Positions 20,569 through 31,048 of a stretch of DNA of 64,000 nucleotides are shown here, piece after piece. The notes below the pieces were generated by a model. The model saw nothing but the letters and a program-made list of their open reading frames with translations, did no database searches and was not told the DNA's origin. Position 1 is the first letter of the stretch; each line of letters opens with the position of its first letter. The position numbers and the translations under genes were made by a program. Origin of the DNA: Euglena gracilis (Eukaryota > Euglenida > Euglenophyceae > Euglenales); contig CP154956.1 in assembly GCA_039621445.1 (NCBI GenBank), positions 26,271,744 through 26,335,743 on the forward strand, given 5' to 3'.

Positions 20569-22385
20569 TTGGCGGATACCAAAGAAATTGAAGTTGACAC
20601 TTTGGAATTGGATCCCGCGTTAGTTTCATGGGTGAAAAGGAAGGCCAAGGGGTGCGGAAGAGAGGAGTTGGAGAAGGAGAGGGAGAAGTACCTCATTTTC
20701 AAACCGAGTGGTGAGTGGAAACGAAAGTGTGGCCAAGGAAGAAAAAGCGATTTATACACCAAAGGAGATTCCCGATGCTTTGGTTTCGCCAAGCACCCCC
20801 TCTTCACCAATTCCATTAGGCATTTCAAAGGATGAATTCCTTTGGATGCAAATTTCCTCGCATTTTGAATTGTAAGCCGAATGCACAACAATGTTGGATT
20901 TGTCTTTCACCGAAGGAAATTGGAACCCGAGTGAAAAGAGATTTGACGAAGCGCTTTTACTTTGTGACGACGAAACTTCGACATTCGAAAGAAAAGAAAA
21001 ACCGAGTTCACCATACCCAATCAACGAAAACGATTTGAAGGAAATTGCCCCACAAGTGGACCAAAGGATTTTTGCGCTCGAAAATCAAGAACCGCGAAAA
21101 GAACCGTTCGCGGTGGAAAGGACGGAAAATTTAGTTGGTGATTTCCAAAAGGACGTGGAAAAGTACCGTTCACAACCCAAGTTTTTCGTTCTTTTGAACA
21201 AATTCAAAGAAGTGTTCGGACCCCTACCACCGGTTGGAAAAGCATGTAAACTCGCGGTGATGGATCTTGAGTTAAAAAAGGAATTTGAAAACGTGCTGAT
21301 GAGAGGAAAATGTTGGCCCATGCCGAAAAACGACGAGGAGGAAATACAGAAACAAGTGGAAGATTTGGTCCATGCAAACCTTGTAGAAGTGTTCCCGTCG
21401 GGAGCATTTCCGCGTTTTTGCTCCCCGAAGTTCCCTGTTGCGAAGAAAGAACCCGCCACGAGAAGAATGGTGGGTCAATATCAAAAATTGAACAAGAGGA
21501 CAAAGCCCCATGCCGGTTACCTCCCCAACATGGAACAACTCATAGAGCAACTTTCGGCGTGCAAATTTAAAAGCAAAATGGATTTGTGAAGTGGATTTTG
21601 GCAAATTTCCCTATCAGCCCATGCACAAGACTTGACGTGTTTCACGACCCCAAGTGGAAGGTGTTACCGATGGTTGTGTATGCCTTTTGGATTACAACAA
21701 GCGCCGGGTGTGTTCCAAGAAATGATGGAGGTATTGCGTGGAAAGGTCAAATCAAAGGATGAAATGAAACCATTTTTTGGACACGGGATTTTGTGGAGCA
21801 TTTTTCGATGATTGTGGAATCGGTTCGAAAAGTGAGAGTGATCATTTGAAACTCTTGGAAGAATTTTTGAGGACATGTTTGGGAAAAAACGTGCGAATAA
21901 AACTCTCGAAGTGTGAATTCGTGAAAACCGAACTCGATTATTTGGGCTACAGTTACGGTTGGGCTACAGGGCCATCGGTTGGGGAGTTTGGACCCCTTCA
22001 CAGAAACGGGTGGAAGCCATTTTGAGGAGCAAGGTGAAACGCTTTCCGATTTACAAGCCTTTCTTGGCGCGGCAAACTTTTACCGGCGACATATTCCAAA
22101 TTTCACGTTTTCGACGGCACAATTGACGGACAAGTTGAAGAAAAATTGTGTGTGGTCATGGTCGAAAGACGATGAGGCAAATCTCGATGAAAGGAAGAAG
22201 AAATTGGCAAACGTTAAAATGTTGGGCGTACCCCGAAGAGACGGTGAAATGATTTTGATCACGGATGCGAGCGACATTAGAGGAGGAGCTCCGCTTTTCA
22301 AATTTCAAAATCTAGACGGAGAGCTAATTCCGGAAGAATTTCGAGTTGAAGGATCAAACCCCGACGGTTCGCTGAATCATTGGTA
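20569..22385 (+). pseudogene. N2 reverse transcriptase and partial RNase H
   Basis: A basic linker (20569-20835) leads into an RT. 20891-21589 contains VEDLVHANLVEVFPSG, SPKFPVAKKEPATRRMV and QYQKLNKRT, ending at TGA 21587-21589 just before SGFWQISLS. 21640-21720 reads CMPFGLQQAPGVFQEMM. Near 21800 is FFDDCGIGS, the YxDD box with Phe in first place. 22045 onwards has LQAFLGAANFYRRHIPNF (RT thumb), then MILITDASDIRGG, the first RNase H Asp. The sequence ends near 22385. At least three frameshifts and one stop make it non-functional. Its RT is clearly distinct from the chromovirus RT in this window. Confidence 0.85.
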
Positions 22386-23435
22386 CCCAAAAATTGTCCA
22401 GTTTTTGTGTGTCGTTTTGCCACTTTTCATGGGGGAAGTCCTGCCGATGCACGATTTACGCCATTTAAGTGTGCAAATGGTCAAAGTGTTGGAAAATTCA
22501 CCGCATTTGCAGGAAGTTTGTTCAAAACGATCAGTCCGCTCTTCCAGTTGTTGAGCAAAAGCTCTTTGTACGTAGTTTTCGTGTAGTTGTGCAAAAGTTT
22601 GATGAGAACTCGCGTTTTGATCACCCAAACACAAAATGCGTTCTTGGGATTGTTGTACAACATTGGGCAAAGTTGAAAAGTGCTCATATGAGACATATGA
22701 GCCAAGTTCTGCACCCGTAGGCACTTTATCCGGTTGTTGTAAAATTTCTTGCGTGGTATAAGAAAAATTTTCCAAGTTGTGTGAGCAGTTGTTGCAGATT
22801 TTATTGTAAATGTGAAAATTTTGCGGTATTCCGTGATTCCGCCGTATGGAGGGTCTCTTGTACTTGTTGGAAGTTTTGTACCAAGGTGTTGCGCAAAAAT
22901 GCGTCAAAACCTTGGTGGAGGTTCTGAAGGTCCATTGTAGTGGAGTTAAAAAAATTTTGGCAAAATTGTCCAAATTCTTGGATATATCCCCAAAGGACGT
23001 CCATCTTGCCGAAAACGGCCTTGTGACTGTCTTCATCAAATTGTAGGACTTGGTTCAGTGTTTTAGCGCACTTTTGAAAACATGCTTCGATGTGTCGAAA
23101 TTGCTGTTGTAGTGGGTGGTTCTCCGGTAAATTTGCGACTGCGCGCTCAACAGTATTACTGGAGAACGAATCCCGGTCTTCCTCGGGGTCATTGTCAATG
23201 GGAACAATGACACCGGCAGTGTCCGGGTCCACCAGCCGCATTTGGGCGGACCAAGATAGTTCTGGGATTTCTCCCAATTGTGGAGGGGGGGCAAGTCCCG
23301 AATGGGGCTTACCCCCGGGGGGGGGTGGAAAAAACAGGGCGTTTCCAACCCGTCCTCATAAGGGGGGGGGGGCTCTGTTGGCAATTGGGTGCCAAAAGGC
23401 ACTAATTGCCAGTCCTGTTCGTGCATTCTGCCCAC
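22386..23435 (-). pseudogene. Gag N-terminal part, copy A
   Basis: The minus strand begins with YEDGLETPCFFHPPPG (copy B: GLETPCFF). It continues VERAVANLPENHPLQQQF and TLNQVLQFDEDSHKAVFGKM (copy B: TVLQFDEDNQKHVFTKL), then a heptad-rich stretch and FAQQLEERTDRFEQ (copy B: YVRQLEERRSRLEQ). Near 22420 it reads KWRKSCIGR, matching KWRKSHNGR at 32305 in copy B. Predicted to be a long coiled-coil N-terminal Gag domain. Three frameshifts. N2 separates it from the rest of Gag. Confidence 0.75.
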
Positions 23436-23519
23436 TTTTGAGGCAGACTCCGCAGAAGCGGAGGAGGTCCGTAGACCAATTGTAGGGTTACGTTGTACCG
23501 CAAATGGGCCGTTTTAACA

Positions 23520-23890
23520 GTGGGTCCGCAAATGCGGGTTGTGTCCGAAGACCCTTGGGGGGGAACCGCCGAAGCGGCTTGGTTCCGAAGACCCTTGGAG
23601 GGGGGGGTTCACCGCCGAAGCGGCTTGGGTCCGAAGACCCTTGGAGGGGGGGGGGACCGCCGAAGCGGCTTAGGTCCGAAAAAAACCTTGGAGGGGGGGG
23701 GCACTGCCGAAGCGGCTTCTTGTAGGGGTAGGTACCGCTAATGCGGTTTGGGTTCGAAAAACCAGTTGTGAGGGGGTACCACTAATGCGGTTTGGGTTCG
23801 AAAACCTAGTTGTGGGGGGGTACCGCCGAAGCGGCTTGGGCTTCCGCCCCTTGTAAGGAAAAATTTCTGTCGCCGTAGCGACTTCGTTAT
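23520..23890 (-). repeat. Tandem array of hairpin-bearing units in the copy A leader
   Basis: About eight units of 41-46 bp, each with a CCGCCGAAGCGGC- or CCGCTAATGCGG-type inverted repeat (near 23526, 23566, 23612, 23658, 23705, 23735, 23780 and 23823). The units are separated by GGTCCGAAGACCCTTGGAGG-like spacers with long G runs. The loop changes (GAA/TAA/AAT) while both arms keep pairing. It lies in the 5' untranslated leader between PBS and Gag. Copies B and D show no such array in the part present here. Confidence 0.8.
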
Positions 23891-24177
23891 CCTTCTGCAG
23901 TCCACGAAGCGAACCTATTTATAAAGCATAGTTAATAGGTGCGTTTCCATTGTTCGCGTTTGCGCTTTGCATTCTTGATGATAAATTGGGAAATTTTTTG
24001 TGAAAATCGTAAAAATTGTAAATATTGTAAACATTTGTGTGAAAAGACCCAAAACGGAAGCAAAGGTGGGGGCTCAGAGCCTTTGTGATGCAGCCGTAGC
24101 CACTTGTGCCACTGACACAACTCGCCCGCGCGTACGCACCTTTTTCTGAGTTTTTATTTGGTCATTCGACCGTTAAA

Positions 24178-24193
24178 ACTTTACTGCTTACCA
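24178..24193 (-). promoter_or_regulatory. Primer-binding site of copy A
   Basis: The minus strand after the 5' LTR reads CT then TGGTAAGCAGTAAAG. The two-base spacer and TGGTA start match copy B (CT, TGGTAGCAGATTGG). Confidence 0.65.
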
Positions 24194-24195
24194 AG

Positions 24196-24625
24196 TGTAC
24201 ATCCCACCCCGGCTTTTCTACTTATGCTTTCCTCCCGAACAGCCCGTGGGGGAACTAACAATAAAATTTGCTTCCCTTTTCCCTTTTGATTGCAAAGCAC
24301 AAAGGCAAAGAGAGTTGGTGGGACCGCAGTCCCTTATATGAAAGTGACATTGGCGCTTTCGAGCTTTGTAAAAGAAAGAACTAAAACTTCTATTCAAATG
24401 TGACTTCGCTCTCAGAATTCTAAAATAGAATTGCAAAGCACCAAACCCTGTAACCTTGAATTAAGAACCAGTTACTTTCGCTAAGCTTTCGCTAGCTCTG
24501 AGATTCTCTCTTTGTCTTATGGTTTACCCATGCCACTGTGTACAGCCCGGCCGTGGCCAGATTGTAGACCGTAGCCCATTGTATCTGGTACACAGTGCCA
24601 TGGCAGAATGGCTGCCTGGTACGCA
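24196..24625 (-). repeat. 5' LTR of chromovirus copy A
   Basis: 430 bp, TGTACATCCC...GGTACGCA on the plus strand. It aligns along its length with 756-1154 and has the same length as the copy D LTR (49796-50225). Outside it, RLE retrotransposon coding sequence begins at 24626. As a 5' LTR it would carry the promoter; no core element could be assigned with confidence. Confidence 0.82.
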
Positions 24626-25229
24626 CTCAAATGGTGGCTTGGGCTGCCCATCATTGGCGATGAAACGCAGAAATGCCAAGGCTGCTCAGCACCGCTGGAC
24701 GGGGAAGGGGACCACCTCATCTGCTGCCCTCGAAACAACTTCACCGCCAGACGCACGGCCGTTCAGGATGCAATTTTTACTCTTTTGTCCTCCACAGCCC
24801 AGGGTGTCCGAAAGGAAGTCACGATCCCCAATGCTCCGGATGCCACCCTGCAAACCGCTAACCACCTACAATCATATTGGCAGGATGGCAAACCCACAGC
24901 AATGTACATCACAATCTGCCATGGTTGGCAAGTCCAAGAACAAAACACCTCACGGGAATGATGGAGGTCCGTCATATGGCGCAAAGAAACTGCCAAGCAC
25001 TCCAAATATGATGTCACTTGTCAAAACGCCGGTTGGTCCTTCACAACCTTGGCAATGGGCACGTGGGGAGGCCTGGGCCCAGAGGCCGCCCGCCTGCTTG
25101 GCCGCATCATAAAAAGAGCCACTGCATGACAAGAAAGAGAAATCAGGGACCTGAAACAGTCGGTTTGCTGTCAAGCCATCGCCGTCGCACTGATCGCCAA
25201 ATCTGGCAACTACTCAGCGTAAAGGACGC
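24626..25229 (+). pseudogene. Non-LTR retrotransposon C-terminus with restriction-like endonuclease (RLE-1)
   Basis: Starts inside the coding frame with LKWWLGLPIIGDETQKCQGC, directly after the copy A LTR. A CCHC-type cluster (CQGC...GDHLICC) is followed by an R..A..D motif in place of RHN, then TANHLQSYWQDGKPTAMYIT, where the second copy has RPADLLLATWQDGKPTAVDL. This order matches the R2-type restriction-like endonuclease. Here the PD and D positions are altered (TAN; MYIT), so the nuclease is probably dead. The tail reads TLAMGTWGGLGPEAARLLGR and ends at about 25229. One or two frameshifts near 24955. Upstream RT is missing. Confidence 0.75.
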
Positions 25230-26144
25230 TGTTCGGTAACCAGGAAACACAGAAGCCGCCAAAAGCTCAACAAACAGGAGGCAACCAGGAATAACCCCAA
25301 GCACCCAAGCACCCCAAACACAAAAACACTAGTCACAAGGAAGAGGCTCCTACGGCACCAAAAGGCAAAAAAAAAACAAAATCGCACCAACAACCGAGGC
25401 AATACGACACAAACACGCCGCTCCAGGCATGCACCCTCCAACCCCCCCCCCCGCACTATATATCCAAACTGGGCTTTGCCCATTTCCTGCTAACAACTAA
25501 CCACCAACAGGTACCGTACGTTGTAGTGTACACCCAGCAGTATACACTCCCGCGACCTGTGGCGGCACACAAAGTCACAAGGGGGTACCTCTTGTGTCGA
25601 GGACAAAAAGAAACGCTACCCTTGGCCCGGGGCACGGACTGGGTGAAGATGTGCCACCCGCCGTGATCAACAACGGTGGTGGGACGAACCTTTCTGAGTG
25701 TACTGCACTGCACGAACAACTTTCCATCTCCCTGATGAGGTAGATCGTCAAGATATTGGCAACAAAAGCACGAATCTCCTGAAAACTGGCAAAAAACCCG
25801 GAATCAAGGGGACAAAAACAAAACTCCAGTAACGCACAAGGAGAATCACAGGCCAAAGCAGCCCACAGCAAAAAAAAAGCACGCTCACCTGACCGTGCGC
25901 CAAGCGCTCCCCTCACTCCGCTCCCCACCACACCCCCACACCTAAAGCATTCAACACTCCGTACCAGTTGTAGCTTACGCTTTGCACACTCTACATGGCC
26001 GCTGCTACCCCTCTGACTATTCATGGGGTTCCCCCATCTGTACATTGCCTCCCACCCCCCTGAACACTCAAATCCAGTACGCTGTGCCACTGACCGGTGG
26101 ATTCGTTTCGCCCCACCACCGTTCCGTTTCATTGACATTTCTGA
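25230..26144. other. Spacer between RLE elements, nothing assigned
   Basis: May include the 3' UTR of RLE-1. An A-rich run (25368-25377), a C run (25444-25455), CACTATATATCC at 25456-25467 and another A run (25872-25879) are the only notable points. Minus-strand open frames 25214-25483 and 25575-26168 show no family motif and are not called. Confidence 0.4.
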
Positions 26145-26221
26145 GTGTCGATTTTTTTCCGTCTCCACACGTGCTCATGGCCTGACAGCCCCGAGTGGGC
26201 TACGACTGAAGTTTCAAGGCA

Positions 26222-26611
26222 ATGCAAGAGCGATGGAGGCCAGCTGAACGCCGTGGCGACGGTGAACGACCCCGTCATGAAGTCCACAAAGTTAGTTCAA
26301 CCAAGCGGCAGAGAGTGGAAGACGAAGAATGGGAGCGAGCTCTGCAAAAAAGGTACGGCCGAAATTACTTACAGAATGAGGACAGAAAGAGGAAAAGGCT
26401 TGAAGGAATGCAGCGAGCCAGGGACAAGAAGCATTGGCAAAAGGAGCAGCATCAATGGGAAGAACAGGAGAAGAAGGCAGCGACACGGAAGGCAGAGAGA
26501 AAGAATCCCAGAAAGCAGGTGAGCAGGCAGCTTAAAAAACAGCCAGCCACAGCTGAGTGTGACGATTCCACATCGACTACGACATCATCCGACGGAGCCC
26601 CACCCCTGTGA
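26222..26611 (+). CDS. Small highly charged protein, possible ORF1 of the second RLE element
   Basis: 129 codons, ATG start (MQERWRPAERRGDG), rich in Arg, Lys, Glu and Gln, with a helical charged core (KHWQKEQHQWEEQEKKAATR) and an acidic-Ser/Thr tail (CDDSTSTTTSSDG). It lies about 2.7 kb upstream of the RT on the same strand. Charged coiled-coil ORF1 proteins are common in non-LTR elements, which is the only basis for the suggestion. No zinc knuckle or RRM is visible. It could instead be a chance frame in a low-complexity region. Confidence 0.35.
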   Translation: MQERWRPAERRGDGERPRHEVHKVSSTKRQRVEDEEWERALQKRYGRNYLQNEDRKRKRLEGMQRARDKKHWQKEQHQWEEQEKKAATRKAERKNPRKQVSRQLKKQPATAECDDSTSTTTSSDGAPPL

Positions 26612-28245
26612 GACAAGCCCCTATGAGCCAAGGGGTTTCCACTAGCCCGAACCGCGGCAGGATCCAGTACTGCTGGGCCAGCTGGTCTGGCAGCTGAGGC
26701 AGCAGCAAGCCGCCATGCAGCGGCTGGCTCAACAGCAGCATGCCCTGCAGCTCCATCTCCAACACGTGCCCCATGCAGCAGCCCACCATCACCAGCAGCT
26801 ACCCATGTCATGGGAGCAGGCTCATCCAACCAGCAGCACTCTACCCCGTGCAGCTGAGTTCGAAGGGCATGCCAGCTCTTCAGCGCCCTACCATTACCAG
26901 CAGCTGGCCATGCCACAGCAGCTGCCCATGCCACAGGTGCTGAAAACCGTACATCAGTAGCAGTTACCCATGCCACATGCATCTGCGAGAACAGTTACGC
27001 TTGGCCAGGATCTCCTGTGCAGTGCCCACGTTTGAGGACGCCCCCACCATATGAATTTATACACACATCTGTTGGTGAGGACTCCCCCCTTTCCCACGAT
27101 TACATCGACCACGAACTCCCACATGAAGTGGAGTTACCCATTGCTGCAGATCTTCTGACCACACTCTGCCTGCACGGGGAAAGCTGCACCCACCCCCATT
27201 GGGACCCAGCAGCCCCCTGGCCACAAACCCGGGAGGCAGCCCCGGGGGAACGCCATTTTGGCCTAGCACCCCTCCTGCGGTGCCCCACCCCCCCTCAGGT
27301 TTGGACATACCACTTCTACTTCCGAAAGTCAGCCGTCAAACTTAAGGCCCCCCCCCCCCGGACAGGACAGCCACCCCACCCCGCCTTGTGACGAGCCTCG
27401 CTTCCACCCTTGGGCCCAGCACTTCGGGACAGCCGCCACCGGCGGGATTTCCGCCCGCCGGCGCAAACAAGTTCAGCTCACCAGCCCGACCTAACGGCGA
27501 GGAGCAAGGGGAAAACCCACCGGCTGGGGGGGGGACGGCCCAGGGTGAATGGCATTCGGCGCCGCCCTACCAAATTTTCCGGGATCCACCCCTAAGACCG
27601 CCCCACCGATGGGAGGGGACCCAGTGGGAAATAGCCGGGGTAATGGAAGGGGGCTGGGTATTGGCGCCCGCCGAAACCTGGCTCGGGGTGCACACGCCCC
27701 CCCCCCCACACCCGCAGATGGGTTGCCCGAACCGCGCACCGCCAGGTGGCAGTCGCCGCGGGAAGATTTTTTGAACAAAGCGGAGGGGAATTATTCCCCG
27801 AAACCTTGGCTCGGAGACTCCGCGAAGTGTTGGCAGGGTGGGAAAGCAGAGGGCGTGGCTTCGACCTCGAGCCTGGCCGGGGCCTGCGGGCCCCACAGCC
27901 ACCCCCAGGCGCAGTCCGCAGCACCCCTGCCCGAGAGACCCCCGACCAAGGCGGAAGTCATCCGTCTCACACAAGCCCTCCATGGGCAGCGCCCGTGGCA
28001 CCTCCGCGAGGAGGGCCTGCAGTTGGAGCCACCCACTCACCGGGCGTCGCGTTGCATCTCCCCACCGCGGCCGCGGGTAGTACCCAAAAACCGCATTGCG
28101 GCACACCCGCCAGTGGGTGCGCAGCGGTATGGGCAATGGCAGCGGACCTCCCACCACGGTGGCTGCACAAGGTCTGCAGTCTCTGATGCTCCTGGGGGGA
28201 CGTGGAGGCCCTGTACTACCGCCAGAACCGGCCACGGCCACATGC
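26612..28245 (+). other. GC- and Pro/Gln/His-rich region upstream of the second RLE element RT
   Basis: 26715-26960 is an open frame of Gln/His-rich sequence (MQRLAQQQHALQLHLQHVPH) and 27017-27391 is Pro-rich; both may be decayed N-terminal parts of a retroelement protein. 27390-28245 is very GC-rich with C runs near 27341 and 27695. Overlapping frames on both strands here (for example 27549-28343 plus, 27567-28241 minus) show composition bias only. Nothing in it is assigned. Confidence 0.4.
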
Positions 28246-28770
28246 TGTCTCCCAGTGACGAATATTCCTCTTGCGCCTGGACTCCCCGACCCTCGCTCAG
28301 GCTACATGCTGGACCCCAACTGGGTGTCATGGACCCTTCATGAACTGGATATCGCCCCCACCAAATGGCCCGTCGTGGACACTTTTGCAGACAGGCACAA
28401 CAGCCAATTCGCTACCTTGTGGGACGAGGCCGTGGATGCCTTCAGCCAGACATGGAACCGTCCCGAGGCCCTGTGAATGAACCCACCCTTCCAGGTCCTG
28501 CCCCGGCTCCTCCGACACGGCTTTCGGCACGGCATCCACGTCGTGGTCGTGGCTCCAGACTGGTCCCCTACCCTGCCGAGCCTGCAGGCGGCGGCCCTGC
28601 GCTCCACGTTGCTACCGAAGGCACCCCTCTTTCGTGTCCGCGGCAAGGCGCTCCTGCCCCGCCCCCGCTGGCGGACGTGGTGCATCTACCTCCACATCGA
28701 CCCGCCCCCTCTGCCGTCCCCGCAGGAGTACGGAGGAGGGGCGCCCCTCCCTCCTCCCACCCGGTCACCC
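28246..28770 (+). pseudogene. Methyltransferase-like (NPPF) domain upstream of RLE RT
   Basis: One frame broken by TGA at 28474-28476. Before the stop: YMLDPNWVSWTLHELDI, VVDTFADRHNSQF and DAFSQTWNRPEAL. After it: MNPPFQVLPRLL, then HVVVVAPDWSPTLP. The pattern (DxFAxxxN, DAF, W, NPPF, PxW) is the retroelement Dam-like domain also seen in N2 and, degraded, in the chromoviruses. The same strand and closeness to the RT suggest it belongs to the RLE element, but a remnant of another element cannot be excluded. Confidence 0.6.
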
Positions 28771-28892
28771 CCTCATCGGCATGTCCCGTATCTGTCCTCC
28801 CACCACCTTCACCCCTTCAACAAATGACACCACGACGAATCCGCCCCCGAGCGGCGATACGAACTCGTGATGGGTAGTCGGAGATTCTTCGT

Positions 28893-30451
28893 TTGGGGCG
28901 ATGGTCTCTGGGACCCCTGCTTCCCACCGGAAGATCCACGCCCCTTCAGCAAGGGATTCCACTGGCCTTGGGAACGTTGCTGCCTCCTGCCCGAAGCCGG
29001 GGACACACGGCTGATCAAGCGGCAACCCACGATCCGTGTCACCCGAGAGGCGGGGCCGAGGGATTCTCCTGTCTTGTGGCGATTCCGAAAGCAACACTGG
29101 ATCCTCGGCAGGTCGACAGGGACTCCCCGTCAGTAAGAAACGCACCGCAGCTCTGCCCAGTCCCAGGAGACCCTCACCGCCCGAGTCTATTCCGGACCTG
29201 GCACACCCCGCAGACGACGTGCCCGCGACCATGGTCATCGACCCTAACGGCAACGGCTCAGACATCCGGCAAGGTCGCGCCCCGCGCCTCATCATTCCGC
29301 CGCAGCCGTCCAATCTGCAGGACATCCTCCTCTGCCGGGCTAACACAGTTCTCCACGTCCCGTCCACGAACCAGCGCGATGCCACGGAAACCCTTGCTGA
29401 CATTATCACCCAGTAACCCCAACAGTGACAGCTTGTTCGCAGTCATGGCCTTCCCCAAAAAGTTCCTGCGCACTGTCGCAAGCAGCGGCCGTGAGGCTAC
29501 TGAGGATGTCTCCACCACCATTACCAAGCGAATACAGCGCTTCAGACAGGGCCAATACCAGACACTGATGAAAGAGCTTCGGACGGCGACGAATCTGCCC
29601 GTCTCGTCGGTCGCTACACACACAGCCAAGAGGGCGCGCACTGAACCCTCGTCCGTGCCTGAGGCAGTGCTCCCGCGGGGGCGCACGCCGGCCGGGGAAG
29701 GAGCCCCAGCCAAAGCCCTGCAGGTCCCACTGTCTGAGGGAACGCACCGCTCCAGCGACCCCGCGGTCTGCGCCAAACTGCAAGACCTACACCCAGCGGG
29801 CCGGCCGGTCAACCCCAACAACTTCCATCTGAAGATGCCACCTTTCCCGGACGGACAGTGCATTCGGTGGGAAGAACTCCTGCGTGAAGCTATCCTCCGC
29901 TTCCCGCACACGTCGTCCCCTGGCCCCTCAGGCCTGCGCCCATGCCAGTTGCAAGACGCTGTCCGCCGCCCTGGTCATGACGCCCGCCTCCTCACGGCAC
30001 TGGGCCAGCTGGCTGCCGCATGGGTGGAAGGCAACCTGTCCCCGGAACACGCCCCTAGCTGGTGCTTTACAAACCTGACCCCCTTGCGGAAAAAAGACCA
30101 CGGCGTCCGGCCCATCGCAGTTGGCGAAACCCTTCGCCGATTGGTGGGAAAAGCACTCCTTCACACAGGAGCCGCCAAGGATCAAGTAGCTCGGCTGAGC
30201 CCCCTCCAAACTGGGGTCAGAGTCTCTAACTCGTCTGAATCCATCGCCATCACGGTTCAAATCCTGGTCAGGAAGCTGGACCCCAGGGGGAAGTGGGCGG
30301 TCCTTCTGGTAGATTTAAAAAATGCCTTCAATACCCTCGACCGCACCGTCATACTCCAAGAGGCGCAGAAACGCACACCCGCCCTTTTCAACTATTTGTG
30401 GTTTGTCGATGGCCAATAGGCGCACTTTTTCAGCGAGGGGTGGGTGCTGTC
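28893..30451 (+). pseudogene. Non-LTR reverse transcriptase, N-terminal half (RLE-2), cut by copy B
   Basis: An open frame runs to TAG 30417-30419 and the same frame continues to 30451. The first part is low-complexity. From about 29440 the RT begins: VMAFPKKFLRTVASSG and RIQRFRQGQYQTLMKEL, then SSPGPSGLRPCQLQD, FTNLTPLRKKDHGVRPIAVG, RRLVGKALL, LSPLQTGVRVSNSSES and LLVDLKNAFNTLDR (first catalytic Asp). The last residues, FNYLWFVDGQ stop AHFFSEGWVLS, run into the copy B LTR. The protein resumes across copy B at 46936 with VTHQGCTLGPVGFAFGLH and YLDDG. The stop may be a sequencing change or a real nonsense mutation. Confidence 0.85.
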
Positions 30452-30764
30452 TGTGTACCAGGCGTACGCGTCTGTCCCCTTCCGTTGAGGAAGTTAGGAT
30501 GGAAGCAGAACCTATTAGGTTTTCCTAATGGGTGCCCCTTCTCTCTCCACAGGTGGTATTCTTCTTTATACCTTTTCCTTCCTTTCCATCGGACCGGACT
30601 TGGTTATCCAGTCCGTCCTCCCTGCATTGCTCCGTGCTTTGCTTCTTGGGAAGTGGGAAAAGGGATTTTCTGTTACTCTGATTTTTACTTCCCAAGTAGG
30701 TGCGCCAAGGCGAAAGCGAAGGCTTTTGGGAATTGGGAAAGGGGAATTGGGAATCAGACGTACA
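30452..30764 (+). repeat. 5' LTR of copy B
   Basis: 313 bp, TGTGTACCAGG...CAGACGTACA. About ten substitutions and no indel separate it by eye from 46623-46935 (roughly 97% identity). A TTCTTTATACC stretch near 30568 could be a TATA-type element (weak). Confidence 0.92.
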
Positions 30765-30856
30765 CTTGGTAGCAGATTGGTTACGATCCTATACACATAC
30801 ATCACAGAAAGAAAGGCTACCAAGTATTACACTTGGTAGCAGATTGGTTACGATCC
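30764..30856 (+). promoter_or_regulatory. Primer-binding site of copy B, duplicated
   Basis: The PBS TGGTAGCAGATTGG starts at 30767, two bases after the LTR, and resembles an initiator-Met-type site. A 26-base segment including it (ACTTGGTAGC...ACGATCCT) recurs at 30831-30856. Between them GCTACCAAG (30816-30824) is the reverse complement of CTTGGTAGC, so either copy can pair with it. Only the first lies at the standard distance from the LTR. Confidence 0.75.
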
Positions 30857-31048
30857 TACGCTGACTGGCAGCGGAGAGCCCCTGCACCGTTATTACACGG
30901 TCGCAGCGTCAGCTCCCGGCTTCTAGTCAAAGTCTAAGCAGACGAGCAGGCTCCGGAAGGTTCTGTACGGTATTACCCGTTACAGCCCCTCTGGTGCCAG
31001 CACAACTGCTTAGTTTTGTGGGTTTTTGCTGCTTTTGTCACCAGAAAT

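Larger units (their letters stand above)
17640..22385 (+). mobile_element. N2: 3'-truncated Ty3-like retroelement inserted antisense in copy A gag
   Basis: A plus-strand block lying within minus-strand gag. Order: leader, gag, CCHC knuckle, aspartic protease, methyltransferase-like domain, RT, start of RNase H. It stops abruptly near 22385 inside RNase H, with no integrase and no 3' LTR; copy A gag resumes at once. No paired LTR, clear PBS or target duplication was found, so the ends are approximate. A truncated 3' end is not the normal product of LTR integration. It points to later deletion, template switching or an assembly join. Confidence 0.7.
756..24625 (-). mobile_element. Chromovirus-type Ty3/gypsy LTR retrotransposon, copy A (nested, decayed)
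   Basis: Minus-strand element. In sense order it has: 5' LTR (24196-24625), PBS, leader with a tandem hairpin array, Gag (split), protease, methyltransferase-like region, RT, RNase H, integrase, chromodomain, ORF X/Z, PPT and 3' LTR (756-1154). It is interrupted by N2 (about 17640-22385), N1 (10128-15812) and a MITE (6086-6479); without them it would be about 13 kb. Frames are broken throughout and the RT has YIDN instead of YIDD. The 5 bp outside the LTRs do not match (CACAG versus CTCAA). Either the target duplication has been lost or the two LTRs are not an original pair. Confidence 0.85.

Noticed and set aside
23520-23890. Regular repeats resembling a CRISPR array
   Set aside because: The units are contiguous variants with palindromic cores and similar spacers, not unique spacers between identical repeats, and they lie in a retroelement leader.
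25214-26168. Minus-strand frames after RLE-1
   Set aside because: No family feature, and composition is like the surrounding spacer.
27549-28343. Long overlapping frames on both strands
   Set aside because: GC-rich sequence with few stops in all frames, no motif, and no conserved counterpart in the window.
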